Positions 22,601-32,704 of a stretch of DNA of 64,000 nucleotides are shown here, piece after piece. Position 1 is the first letter of the stretch; the number at the start of each line of letters is the position of its first letter. Origin of the DNA: an uncultured Tateyamaria sp. (GTDB lineage Bacteria > Pseudomonadota > Alphaproteobacteria > Rhodobacterales > Rhodobacteraceae); contig NZ_CANNGP010000013.1 of NCBI RefSeq assembly GCF_947504105.1, positions 1-64,000 of the forward strand, in the 5' to 3' direction. Both the position numbers and the translations under genes were made by a program. The notes beneath the pieces were generated by a model. It made no database searches. It worked only from the letters and a program-made list of their open reading frames with translations, and had not been told where the DNA came from.

Positions 22601-25073
22601 GCTTGTATCCGTCCTGTCCGGCAACGTGATCTCGCGGCAGGCCATCCCTGTGCACGCGGGCGAAACGGTGATCCCGCTTGAGGTGACGGAAGGTTGGGGC
22701 ACAGGCGCCTATGTCACCGCGTCAGTCTTGCGCACTGGCCTGTCCAGTAATCCCGGCCCGGCCCGCGTGCTCGGACTGGCCCATGCCGCCATTGATCCAG
22801 AGGACAAAGCACTGACTGTGGCCATCGACGCCCCGGAAGAGGTGGGTGGCCAAGAAGGACAGACCGAGGTGGCAGTGCGTGTCGATGGACTTGAAGGGGC
22901 CGACGGCTTTGTCACCCTCGCTGCTGTCGATGTCGGTATCCTGAACCTGACGGGCTTCGAAGCACCGGACCCCCAGGGACACTATTTCGGCCAGCGCCGT
23001 CTTGGCGTTGACTTGCGCGACGTCTATGGCCGCTTGATCGACGGTCAAAGCGGTGCGCTGGGCACGGTCCGTTCCGGCGGGGATGCAGGCAGCGCCATGC
23101 AGCGGCAAAGCCCACCCCCGACCGAGGCGGTCATGGCGGCCTTCTCTGGCCCTGTGCCCGTGGATGCCAACGGCGTTGCCAACGTCACGATCCCACGTCC
23201 GAACTTCAACGGCACCATCCGGCTAATGGCTGTGGCTTGGTCGGACAAAGGCGTCGGACAAGCCGCTTCCGACCTCATCGCGCGCGACCCCGTTGTGATC
23301 TCGGCGGCCTTGCCGCGCTTCCTTGCCCCGGGGGACCAAAGCCGCGTACAGTTTGAATTCGTGCACGCCGCAGGTGTATCGGGTGTGATGCCTTTGGAAG
23401 TGTCAGGCAGCGGCCTATCGGTCGGAACAGCACCACAAACCATTGACCTGGCCGACAACGGCACCGTCCGCGTCTCTCTGCCCCTCACCGCACAAGAGAT
23501 CGGAGATCACAGCATCGACGTGGCGTTGACCACACCCGGTGGCACGGTCCTGACAAAGTCACTCACACTTGGCGTCCGCGCCAACGACCCCACCATCGCC
23601 ATCACTCAACGCCTGGAACTGGCAGCGGGCGACGCGCTCACCTTCGACGACAATGTCTTTACCAATCTCCGGCCCGACAGCGCGCGGGCGACACTGGCAG
23701 CGGGACCGCTCGCCCGGTTCGATATGCCAGGGCTGATCGGGCAGCTTGACCGGTATCCCTACGGCTGTACCGAGCAGGTCACATCGGCGGCACTGCCGCT
23801 TCTTTATCTGCCGCGCACGGCGCGGGCGGCGGGTCTGACGGATGTCGACCAGCGGATCACGACGGCCATCAATCGCGTCCTGACCCGACAGGCCAGCAAC
23901 GGGGCATTTGGTCTCTGGCGGGCGCAGTCGGGGGATTTCTGGCTGGATGCCTACGTCACCGATTTCCTCCTGCGAGCAAGTGATCAGGGGCACGAGGTGC
24001 CAGAGCGCGCCTTGCGGCTCGCCCTCGACAACCTGCGCAATCGGATCAACTACGCACCCGATTTCGATACAGGGGGCGAAGACATCGCCTACGCCCTCAT
24101 GGTGCTGGCCCGCGCAGGATCGGCATCGATTGGCGATCTGCGTTACTACGCCGATACCAAAGCCGAGGCGTTCTCGACCCCGCTGGCCCGTGCACAACTG
24201 GGCGCGGCACTTGCCAGCTACGGTGAACAAACCCGTGCTGACCGGCTCTTCGGTCTGGCGCAGGACCTGGCGCTGCGGAACAACACGGACACCGGCCTGT
24301 GGCGTGCTGACTACGGCACATCTTTGCGCGATGCGGCGGGGCTGCTGCATCTGGCGGCAGAGGCCGGCAGCACCCGTGTCGATCAATCACGCCTTGCTGC
24401 AACGGTGACGACGGGCCATGCGGGGTACTCCACCCAAGAGGCGGCTCAGCTCCTTATGGCTGCGCAAGTGTTGCGCGACGGGACAGGCACCGGTGCTTTC
24501 CGTGGATGACACACCGGTGTCCGGCCCCGTGGTTCAAAGCCGCGCGTTGGGCGATACCTCATCGATCATTCGCAACGTTTCGGGCCAGCTACAGGATGTG
24601 ACACTCACCACCTACGGCGTGCCGGTCACTCCGCCCGAGGCGGGAGGCTACGGCTACAGCATCACACGCGAAGCGTTTACGCTTGAGGGGGGCATTGCCG
24701 AAGGACCGTGGACCATCGGAGAACGGCGGGTGATCGTGCTAGCGGTCACACCGTTTGAAAAAGTCGATCCCCGCTGATAGTGGATGATCCACTTCCAGCG
24801 GGGATCGAGATCGACAACCCCAACCTGATCCGGTCGGGCGACGTGGCGGGCCTTGAATGGTTGGAGACAGCCAACACCGAACACGCCGAATTCCGCTCCG
24901 ATCGCTTCCTTGCTGCGGTGAACCACACGGGGGCAGAGACATTCCGTCTTGCCTATATTGCCCGCGCTGTCAGCCCCGGCGATTTCCACCACCCCGCAGC
25001 GTTGGTTGAGGATATGTACCGCGCTGAATACCGTGCGGTGACGGGCACAGGCCGTACGGTTGTGACCGAGTGA
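19689..25073 (+). pseudogene. Bacterial alpha-2-macroglobulin, split by two frameshifts
   Basis: Periplasmic A2M-like proteins are thought to trap foreign proteases and usually pair with PBP1C. The first frame (19689-24509) encodes 1606 residues. It has a signal peptide (MRHALVGLFALLWAAAAWGQ), a cysteine-rich PAN/Apple-like segment near 25-100, MG domains, and a thioester site in RYPYGCTEQVTSA near 1358 (CxEQ intact). The frame ends early near 24509. The expected C-terminus continues one frame over (LSVDDTPVSGPVVQ to VTPFEK, about 24490-24770) and then back in the first frame (SPLIVDDPLPAGIEIDNP to 25073). The pattern fits one extra G near 24490 and one missing A in AAAAA near 24760. If real, the C-terminal ~190 residues (receptor-like MG domain) are lost. 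No lipobox is present. Confidence 0.85.
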
Positions 25074-27025
25074 AACGGCCACACCGTCCCCTGTTCGCCC
25101 TCGCGGGCGCCATGCTGGCTGTCGCCAGCCTGCATGACGCGTGGGATGCGTGGGTGGACCGGACAGTGCTGCCCACGACATTGGCCGAGACATCGGTAGA
25201 GATGCGCGACAGACACGGTCACCTGATGCGCGCCTTTGCGGTCGAGGACGGGCGTATCCGGCTGGCGGTCCCCCGCGGTGGCGTTGACCAGCGTTTGACC
25301 GACATGTTGATCGCCTATGAGGACAAGAGGTTCCGCACCCACAACGGTGTAGATGGTCGTGCCATGGCACGCGCGGTGGCGCAGGCTTTTTGGTCGGGTC
25401 ACGTTGTCTCTGGCGGATCAACACTGACGATGCAGGTGGCCCGTCTGCTCGAAAACTCAGGCACTGGATCGGTCGGGGGTAAGCTGCGCCAGATGCGGGT
25501 GGCCTGGGCGCTGGAGCGGCGTCTGAGCAAAGACGATATCCTGCACCTCTACCTGCTACACGCCCCTTATGGCGGGCGGATCGAAGGGGTGCGCAGCGCC
25601 ACATTCACATGGTTCGGCAAGGAACCCACACGTCTGACCGAAGCGGAAGCGGCCCTGCTCGTGGCGCTGCCGCAAGCGCCGGAGGCACGGCGCCCGGACC
25701 GCCATCCGGATACCGCTCAAGCCGCCCGAGACCGGGTGCTTGCCCGCGTCGGGGCGGGCCCGTCGCATACAAGCGTTCCAACACAGGCTCGTGCCTTGCC
25801 CCGGTTGGCCCCGCACCATGCGGACGCCTTGCGCGCCGCAGATCCCGATAAACAAAGGTTCGACACAACCCTGTCGACGGGGGTGCAAAAGAGCATGTCC
25901 AACCTTGCCCGCCTGCACGCGGCGGGTCAGGCGCGCGGTGTCTCTCTGGCGCTGATGGTAATGGATCACGAAAGCGGTGAGGTGCTGGCCCGCGTAGGCG
26001 CTCCGCATTATGCCGATACGGACGGCACACCGGGGTTCATCGACATGACACGGGCCAAGCGCAGCCCTGGCTCGACGCTAAAACCCCTGATCTATGCGCT
26101 GGCCTTTGACCGTGGCCTGGCCCACCCCGAAACAGTCTTTGCTGACCGACCCACGCGCTTTGGCCGCTACGCACCGCAGAACTTTGACGGGCTGTTCCGT
26201 GGCGACGTCACCGCCCGGCAGGCCCTGACCCTATCGCTCAACATTCCGCCCGTGGCTCTGACCGAGGCGCTTGGCCCGGAACGCCTGATGGCTGCGCTGC
26301 GCGCACTTGGGGCCAAACCCAAGCTGCCGGGCGGGCAGGCGGGGCTTGCCGTGGCGCTGGGTGGCGTGGGCCTCAGTCTGGAAGGCCTTGTAACTGTCTA
26401 CAGCCACCTTGCCTCGGGTCGCGCAAACACACTGATCGCGCCGCGCGCTGCATGGCAAGTTGGTGATATCTTGCGGAGGATTGCGCCGCCGCCCGGTGCG
26501 CCATCAGGGCTGGCCTATAAAACGGGCACCTCCTACGGGCACCGCGACGCATGGGCTATCGGGTTCGACGGACGGCATGTCATCGGCGTCTGGATGGGCC
26601 GGCCGGATGGCACGCCTGTGCCCGGCGCTTTCGGCGGCGCACATGCGGCCCCGATCCTGTTCGAGGCGTTTGGTCGCCTGAAGCCACAGCTTGCACCAGC
26701 CCCGCCACCACCGCCGGACACATTGCTGCTTGCAACTGCGGATTTGCCGCTGCCCCTTCAACGCTTTGGCGCACGGATGAACACGGGCGACGGACCAGAA
26801 ATGGTCTTTCCGCCGGACGGCGCGCGGCTTGCGCAACGCGATGCGGTCGTAAAGGTTGCAGGCGGAGCATTGCCCCTGACCGTTCTGGTCAACGGGGCCG
26901 TGGTCGCCACAGGGGCACGAGACCGGCAAATCACTATCGGCGCACTGGACACAGGGTTTTCCGAAATAGCTGTGATCGACGCATCGGGCCGTTCAACCCG
27001 CGCCGCGGTCGAGGTCCGGCCCTAG
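25070..27025 (+). CDS. pbpC: Penicillin-binding protein 1C
   Basis: Bifunctional peptidoglycan synthase of 651 residues. An N-terminal hydrophobic anchor (LFALAGAMLAVASL) is followed by a GT51 transglycosylase with catalytic Glu in LIAYEDKRFRTHNGVD and motif GGSTLTMQVARLLE (residues about 80-130). Next comes a transpeptidase with SPGSTLKPLIYA (SxxK) near 330, SLN in LTLSLNIPPVAL, and KTGTSYGHRDAW (KTG) near 485. The C-terminus is the BiPBP_C domain (about 560-650). The GTG start overlaps the A2M stop in GTGA, so the two are coupled, matching the known A2M-PBP1C pairing. The stop overlaps the opposite gene in a shared CTAG (27022-27025). The gene is intact although its partner is not. Confidence 0.93.
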   Translation: MKRPHRPLFALAGAMLAVASLHDAWDAWVDRTVLPTTLAETSVEMRDRHGHLMRAFAVEDGRIRLAVPRGGVDQRLTDMLIAYEDKRFRTHNGVDGRAMARAVAQAFWSGHVVSGGSTLTMQVARLLENSGTGSVGGKLRQMRVAWALERRLSKDDILHLYLLHAPYGGRIEGVRSATFTWFGKEPTRLTEAEAALLVALPQAPEARRPDRHPDTAQAARDRVLARVGAGPSHTSVPTQARALPRLAPHHADALRAADPDKQRFDTTLSTGVQKSMSNLARLHAAGQARGVSLALMVMDHESGEVLARVGAPHYADTDGTPGFIDMTRAKRSPGSTLKPLIYALAFDRGLAHPETVFADRPTRFGRYAPQNFDGLFRGDVTARQALTLSLNIPPVALTEALGPERLMAALRALGAKPKLPGGQAGLAVALGGVGLSLEGLVTVYSHLASGRANTLIAPRAAWQVGDILRRIAPPPGAPSGLAYKTGTSYGHRDAWAIGFDGRHVIGVWMGRPDGTPVPGAFGGAHAAPILFEAFGRLKPQLAPAPPPPPDTLLLATADLPLPLQRFGARMNTGDGPEMVFPPDGARLAQRDAVVKVAGGALPLTVLVNGAVVATGARDRQITIGALDTGFSEIAVIDASGRSTRAAVEVRP

Positions 27026-29064
27026 CGCCGCCCCTCGCGCAGCCACGCGCCTATGATGAAACCGGACGCCAGCAGCAGAACCAGCCACGGGGGCAACAGC
27101 CCCATCTGGCGTACATCCTGCGTTTCATAAGCACCGCGCGGCGTGATCCCGATCCATCCACGCCCGCCAGCGGGCCGCCCTTCGCGCACTGTTCGAATGC
27201 GCGGCGTGCCGTCTTCCAGCCGCAGCACGCCACCACGTGTATCTTCCACCCGTGGTCCAAGCAGATCAGCGGTCGCAATTGTCGCCTCAAACTCCTTTGG
27301 GGCCGCAGGACCCAAGCCAATGACGGTTTCGGCGTCGCCGTTCTCAAGACGGTAAAGACCGATATCCGGCCCCTCGTACCGCGTCTCGAACCGGCCCGGG
27401 CTGACTTCGGTCATCTCCAGTTCCACCATATTGCCGGACGGGTCGGTGATGGTCACTGGCGGCACGGTATCGGACAGCGTGCGCCGCTCGATCCGCATGG
27501 ATTGGCCCGTTGCGGTGGCGGTCAGGGCCTCTTCCTCAAGCTCGGGTTCCTTCATCATCCAGTGGGCCAGACGGCGCAGCAGTTCCAACTGCGGCCCGCC
27601 GCCTTCGTACCCACGGTTCCACAACCACGCATGATCCGATGCCAGCAGCGCCACCCGGCCTTCTTCCACACGATCAAGGATCAGAAGGGGCCGTTCGTCC
27701 ACACCTTCCATCACCACGCTGCCGGACTCGGCGGCCACATCAATCTGGCGCAACCAACGGCCCCAATCCCCTGCGGCAGGCAGGCCCGTGGTCACAGGGT
27801 GCTTCTGTCCCAGCTCGGACACTTGCGGGCGAAACGCCTCCTCCAGCACGCGGGCCGAGGGTTGGGCCGGCATCACCGACCCAAGGGGTGAGCGATAAAG
27901 ACTGTCGGCACTGGCAAAATCCGGTCCCGCCGCCACCAGCACCGCGCCTCCGTCACGCACGTACCGCGCTACATTGTCGAGGTAGAGGGCAGGCAGGATG
28001 CCTCGCCTCTTGTACCGGTCAAAGATGATCAGATCGAAATCATCGATCTTCTCGAGAAACAACTCGCGAGTCGGGAAGGCGATCAGGGACAGCTCACCCA
28101 CCGGCACACCATCCTGCTTTTCAGGCGGTCGCAGAATGGTGAAATGGACTAAATCGACAGAACTGTCCGATTTCAAAAGGTTGCGCCATGTGCGCCCCCC
28201 GGCATGGGGTTCACCCGACACCAGCAACACGCGCAGCCGGTCGCGCACGCCGTTGATCTGAATCAGGGCGGTGTTGTTGCGATCCGTCAGCTCTTCGTCC
28301 GCTTCGGGGACGGTGAACTGGATCACGTTGCGACCACCGTGGGGCAGACTGATGGGGAGTTCGAAGTCTTCGCCGGTGCGCACGTTGAAGCGCTGCGGCG
28401 GCGCCCCGTCGACCGAGATATCAAGCGGGGCAAGCCCGACATCAGGGGGCACAGCACCCATATCCTCGATCCGCAAGGTCAGCGTGACCGGCTCACCAAT
28501 GATGGCAAAGGCCGGGGCGTTCTTGACCAGCAAGCGGCGGTCCCAATCCGTCTCACGCCCCGTCAGCAGCAGGTGCAGGGGGGCGGGCAGATCAAGGGGC
28601 AGGTCAGCGTCATGCACTTGCCCGTCGCTGAGCGCGATCAGGCCTGCAACACGGGCGCGCGGTTCTTCGGCCAGCGCGTCAGACAGGGCGGTCATCAGGC
28701 GGGTGCCTGCGTCTTCCTCTCCATCCGGGACGGTGACACGGCGTACCTCGGTGCCTTCGCGGGCGGACAGGGCCGCTTCGATTGCATCTGCGGCGGATGT
28801 CGTTTGATCAGGGCGATCCCGCAGCCTTTGGCTGGCACTTTCATCTTCGGCGACGATGACAATGTCGGACAGAGGCGCGCGGTCCTCTTGTTGCAACGAT
28901 GGTCCCGCCAATGCTGCGAGCACAACAAGGGCTACCATACCGCGCAAAGCCCAGCCGTTCAGACCGCGCATCAGGGCCAGGACAACCCCGGCAATCGCCA
29001 AGACAGCAACAATAGCCAGCACAGGCCAAGGCAGCAGCGGATCAAACAATACCGTTCCGGTCAT
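27022..29064 (-). CDS. Membrane protein with glutamine-amidotransferase-like domain, moxR operon
   Basis: A 680-residue membrane protein. Three hydrophobic segments open it (PWPVLAIVAVLAIAGVVLAL, GMVALVVLAALAG) and one closes it (LPPWLVLLLASGFIIGAWLR). The central part has a vWA-like region (DIVIVAEDESAS, LIALSDGQVHD) and a class I amidotransferase-like fold near residues 330-480, including YVRDGGAVLVAAGPDFASAD. No amidotransferase catalytic cysteine is obvious, so enzymatic activity is not claimed. The ATG at 29064 overlaps the stop of the DUF4159 gene (ATGA). It is the last gene of moxR-DUF58-DUF4159-this. It probably works with them in envelope-associated assembly or stress; the exact job is unknown. 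Confidence 0.75.
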   Translation of the reverse strand: MTGTVLFDPLLPWPVLAIVAVLAIAGVVLALMRGLNGWALRGMVALVVLAALAGPSLQQEDRAPLSDIVIVAEDESASQRLRDRPDQTTSAADAIEAALSAREGTEVRRVTVPDGEEDAGTRLMTALSDALAEEPRARVAGLIALSDGQVHDADLPLDLPAPLHLLLTGRETDWDRRLLVKNAPAFAIIGEPVTLTLRIEDMGAVPPDVGLAPLDISVDGAPPQRFNVRTGEDFELPISLPHGGRNVIQFTVPEADEELTDRNNTALIQINGVRDRLRVLLVSGEPHAGGRTWRNLLKSDSSVDLVHFTILRPPEKQDGVPVGELSLIAFPTRELFLEKIDDFDLIIFDRYKRRGILPALYLDNVARYVRDGGAVLVAAGPDFASADSLYRSPLGSVMPAQPSARVLEEAFRPQVSELGQKHPVTTGLPAAGDWGRWLRQIDVAAESGSVVMEGVDERPLLILDRVEEGRVALLASDHAWLWNRGYEGGGPQLELLRRLAHWMMKEPELEEEALTATATGQSMRIERRTLSDTVPPVTITDPSGNMVELEMTEVSPGRFETRYEGPDIGLYRLENGDAETVIGLGPAAPKEFEATIATADLLGPRVEDTRGGVLRLEDGTPRIRTVREGRPAGGRGWIGITPRGAYETQDVRQMGLLPPWLVLLLASGFIIGAWLREGRR

Positions 29065-31826
29065 TGGCCCAACCGATCCAGCAGGGCAGGCACATGGACC
29101 TGATCGCTTTTGTAGTTGCCGGTCAGCACGTGCATGACCAGGTTCACACCAAAGCGGTAGGCCAGCTCGCGCTGCCGTTCGCCGCCAAAGCCACGGCCCA
29201 CGGGTAGCATGGCTTGCCCGCTTGATGTTACCGCCCAGGCCGAGGCCCAATCATTGCCGCCGATGACCACCGGGGTCACGCCGTCGTTGAGATTGCGGAA
29301 GGGCATGCCCTCGACTTGCTCAGCCCCGGGTGGGGCCGCCTCGACCCAGACCTCTCCGTTCAAGTGACGACCGGGGAAATCCTGCAATAGGTAGAATGTG
29401 CGGGTCAGAACGTGGTCACGCGGCACTGGTTCAAGCGCCGGTATGTCGAGGGGGGCTGCCAAATCCTGCAGCTTGCGTCCGTTCGGGGTCGAGCCGCCAA
29501 AGCCCGCCACATCGCCGTCACGGGTGTCGAACAGGATCAAACCGCCGGACCGTAGATAGTCGTTCAGCTTGACATACGCCTCTTGTGAGGGACGGGGCTG
29601 ATCCGGTGTGATGGGCCAGTATAGGATCGGAAAAAAGGCCAGTTCGTCCGTTTCCAGATCGACGGCGAAAGGCGTAGCGGGTTCAACCGATGTGCGGAAG
29701 AATAATGTGTCCGACAGACCGCGCAGACCGGCCTGCGCCACCTCGTCCACCTCTCCGTTTCCAGTTACGACATGGGCCAGCACAACCTCAGCCGCCGCTG
29801 CCACCTCGTCCGCTGGTTCATTCTGTGCCCGCGCGATGGGAGCATTGAAAGCCAACAGCATCGCGGCCCCAATCAGGGTCGCTGCAGTCGCCCGCACGCG
29901 ACCCGTCAAACGGCCTGATAGAGCGAGAGAGGCCAACACATCTGCCAGCAAAAACCCGATAGCGGCTGCCAAAAGCAACCCACCCAAGGGGCGTTCTGGC
30001 GCTGCGGTCAGGCCTGAGACGGGAACATCGGCAGGCCATGTGGCGGCCTGCAATGTGGCGTCGGCCGTCAGCACGTTACGGGCCAATGCCCGGTCGCTCG
30101 AGATGTAGACACCGGGCAACAGGTTTGGCCCCGTCGGATTGCTTACAAGTGCGGGCCCGGGCACGCCGGGCATTGCACCCGCATCGCGTAATGTCCCAAA
30201 ACCATCCATAACCACCTCCGGCGTCCAGATCGTGCCTTCCAGGTCGCCGGCCTCAGGCGATGATGTGGTGGCGGAGACCGCCAAACGTTCGAGCATTTCA
30301 ACAAACAGTCCCGACAGGGGCAATGACGACCATTCGGCATTCGCGGTGACGTGGAACAGAACGATCTGACCCTGACCTTCGCGCTTGCGCGTGACCAAGG
30401 GCGTTCCGTCGCTCAGCTCGGCAATCACGCTTTCAGCGAGCGTTGGGTCAGGCTGGGCCACGACCTGCGCAGTGATTGCGACATCATCGGGCACTGACAG
30501 GCCAAAGAAGGGTGAGTTCTCGCGGAAGGGTGCCAGCGTCTTGGGCGATCCCCAGCTCATGGCCCCTCCGACGCTACGGCCCCCGGCACGCAGACGCACC
30601 GGCATCAGCGGGTCCTGTTCGGTGCGGCTGATGTCGCTGGCCGCGACCCGCGGCCCCGCAAAGCGCAACAGTAGACCGCCCTGATCGACCCATTCAAGAA
30701 TCGCCTGCGTTTCGCCATCCGACAGAGTGGCCACATCCGCCAATACAATCACATCCGGATTTGCGGGCAGCACATCGGTCAAAGCCCCACGCAACAGGTC
30801 CGCATTGGGCGCAAGCGCGCGTTCAAGGTAGTGCAGGGGCGACAACAGCTCCAACCCCTCGCGCCCTTCGCGGCCTGCGATCAGGGCAATCTCGCGGCGG
30901 CGCAAACTGTCATCGACCAGCGTAACAGCCCCGGCAGAGCGGGCATTGGCAATTTCGAAACGGGTGACGCGCGCACGCAATTCAGCAGGCAGTGACAGCG
31001 ATGCGGTGGCCGTGGTGGCCCCGGTATCAAAGACGGCATTGGCCCGAGCGAGAATGGTCGCATTCCCCGCGGGGTCGCGGCCCTGCGCCAGAATGCCTAC
31101 GGTGCGTTCAGGGCCATCATCGGCGCGTATCGCGGTCACTTCGACCAGACCGTCTGCATATGTGGCGGGCGTCAAAGCAGTGATGGTTGTCGCGCTTTGC
31201 ACAACCCGCACTGGTCCCCGCTCCTGCAAGACGGACAGCAGATCAGGACGGGCAGGGTAGTTGAGCGCATCGCTGAACCACACCGTTTCAAAACTGCCTT
31301 CAGGCAACAAAGCTGCAATCTCGGCAGCATCTGCGGGCTGCCATGGTGATGGTGCCAGACCGGGCAGCGTTGCAGTCAGCACATTCGCAGCCCGGAAGAC
31401 GGGTTGTTCAGGATCGGCAAGGTCCAACAGGGCCACTTGTCGCCCGTTTGCACCGGCTCGGCGCATCTCGGCATCCAGTGCCTCAACCAGTCGCGGCCAG
31501 CGCGCCGCACCGGCCCAACTACCATCTATTGCAACCAGCAGGGGGCCATCGCCCGCCGTTCCATCGTCTTCAGGGTTCAGCACCGGCCCGGCAAGGCCGA
31601 TGATCATCGCGGCCACGGCCAGCATCCGGATCAGCAGCAGCCACCACGGGGTACGATCCGACACGGACTCGTCATCCTGCAACCCCAGAAGCAGTGCCAC
31701 GCCCGGAAAGCGCTGGCGGATCGGGGCGGGTGGGATCGCGCGCAGGATCAGCCACAGGATCGGTAGCGCGATCAACGCGACCAGCAACCATGGGGCAGCA
31801 AAGCCGATGGGTCCAAACACGGTCAT
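29061..31826 (-). CDS. DUF4159 domain membrane protein (BatA-like N-terminus)
   Basis: A 921-residue membrane protein. It starts with a BatA-type N-terminus of two hydrophobic segments (APWLLVALIALPILWLILRA and LIRMLAVAAMIIGLAGPVLN). A vWA-like region follows (LLVAIDGSWAGAARWPRLVE), then two hydrophobic segments near 635-700 (LLLAAAIGFLLADVLASLAL, GAAMLLAFNAPIARA), and a C-terminal DUF4159 domain with LAFFPILYWPITPDQPRPSQ and LRSGGLILFDTRDGD. The start is placed at 31826 because it overlaps the DUF58 stop and begins the membrane anchor. Relatives occur in Bat/moxR loci; a role in envelope protein assembly is likely but unproven. Confidence 0.82.
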   Translation of the reverse strand: MTVFGPIGFAAPWLLVALIALPILWLILRAIPPAPIRQRFPGVALLLGLQDDESVSDRTPWWLLLIRMLAVAAMIIGLAGPVLNPEDDGTAGDGPLLVAIDGSWAGAARWPRLVEALDAEMRRAGANGRQVALLDLADPEQPVFRAANVLTATLPGLAPSPWQPADAAEIAALLPEGSFETVWFSDALNYPARPDLLSVLQERGPVRVVQSATTITALTPATYADGLVEVTAIRADDGPERTVGILAQGRDPAGNATILARANAVFDTGATTATASLSLPAELRARVTRFEIANARSAGAVTLVDDSLRRREIALIAGREGREGLELLSPLHYLERALAPNADLLRGALTDVLPANPDVIVLADVATLSDGETQAILEWVDQGGLLLRFAGPRVAASDISRTEQDPLMPVRLRAGGRSVGGAMSWGSPKTLAPFRENSPFFGLSVPDDVAITAQVVAQPDPTLAESVIAELSDGTPLVTRKREGQGQIVLFHVTANAEWSSLPLSGLFVEMLERLAVSATTSSPEAGDLEGTIWTPEVVMDGFGTLRDAGAMPGVPGPALVSNPTGPNLLPGVYISSDRALARNVLTADATLQAATWPADVPVSGLTAAPERPLGGLLLAAAIGFLLADVLASLALSGRLTGRVRATAATLIGAAMLLAFNAPIARAQNEPADEVAAAAEVVLAHVVTGNGEVDEVAQAGLRGLSDTLFFRTSVEPATPFAVDLETDELAFFPILYWPITPDQPRPSQEAYVKLNDYLRSGGLILFDTRDGDVAGFGGSTPNGRKLQDLAAPLDIPALEPVPRDHVLTRTFYLLQDFPGRHLNGEVWVEAAPPGAEQVEGMPFRNLNDGVTPVVIGGNDWASAWAVTSSGQAMLPVGRGFGGERQRELAYRFGVNLVMHVLTGNYKSDQVHVPALLDRLGQ

Positions 31827-32704
31827 GTCCGCGCCCGCCCGCCATCCAGCGCGCGCCATAGCCACAACAGGCCGGATTGTGCGGGTGTGTCGGTGTGGTG
31901 CAGCCCGTATTGCCAGCCCGCAACGGAACACAGATGCTGCAATTCGGCCTTCCGTTCGGCAAGGCGCTCCAGATACCTCCCCTTCAGATCAGACGCCTTG
32001 AGTGTTTCATGTTCCAGCGTCCCACCCACGCTTTCAAAGATGGTGCGCCCCCGAAAGGGGAACGCCTCTTCCGCTGGATCAAGGACATGCAGCAGCACGC
32101 CACGCACACCCCGGTCGGCGGCTTTCGTCAGCGCGGTTTTGACGTCGTCGATATTGCCCATGAAGTCCGAGATGAACACGGCGCGGGCGTGCGGGATCAT
32201 TGCCCGGTGTTCCGGAGGGGCATAATCTTCGTTTGCATCCTCGGTAAACATTTCGGCCAGGCGCAGCACCTGCGTGTTGCCTCGGCGCGGCGGCAGGCTG
32301 GTCCCGGTCAGGCCCACACGCTCTCCGCCCCGGATCAGAAGGATCGCGGTGGCCAAGCCCAGAACGCGGGCGCGTTCGGCTTTAGTTGGCAAATCGTTGT
32401 TTGAGGCAAAGCGCATCGCTGCCCCCTGATCGACCCACAGCATCACGGATTGCGCAATCTGCCACTCGCGTTCGCGCACGAACTGCACATCACCCATGGC
32501 ACTGCGGCGGTGGTCGATCAACCGGCGGCTGTCGCCGATCTGGGCCGGTCTGTATTGCCAGAAATCGTCACCCATCCCCGCACGACGCCGACCGTGGTCG
32601 CCCAACAGAACGGCGCCCGCCAACTGCTCGGCCCGGGCCAGCAGCGCAGGCAGCCGGGCCGCTTGCGTTTCGGCCTTTTCGCGCAGGGCGAGGGGTGTGA
32701 TCAC
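31823..32704 (-). CDS. DUF58 domain protein
   Basis: A 293-residue soluble protein of the DUF58 family, which associates with MoxR ATPases. The family motif is visible in GDDFWQYRPAQIGDSRRLID (about residues 45-65), preceded by the GRRRAGMG stretch. A degenerate vWA-like region includes VMLWVDQGAAMRFAS and VFISDFMGNIDDV. The GTG start at 32704 overlaps the moxR stop (GTGA), and the stop overlaps the DUF4159 start (ATGA). DUF58 proteins are considered substrates or adaptors for the MoxR chaperone. No truncation is seen. Confidence 0.87.
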   Translation of the reverse strand: MITPLALREKAETQAARLPALLARAEQLAGAVLLGDHGRRRAGMGDDFWQYRPAQIGDSRRLIDHRRSAMGDVQFVREREWQIAQSVMLWVDQGAAMRFASNNDLPTKAERARVLGLATAILLIRGGERVGLTGTSLPPRRGNTQVLRLAEMFTEDANEDYAPPEHRAMIPHARAVFISDFMGNIDDVKTALTKAADRGVRGVLLHVLDPAEEAFPFRGRTIFESVGGTLEHETLKASDLKGRYLERLAERKAELQHLCSVAGWQYGLHHTDTPAQSGLLWLWRALDGGRART

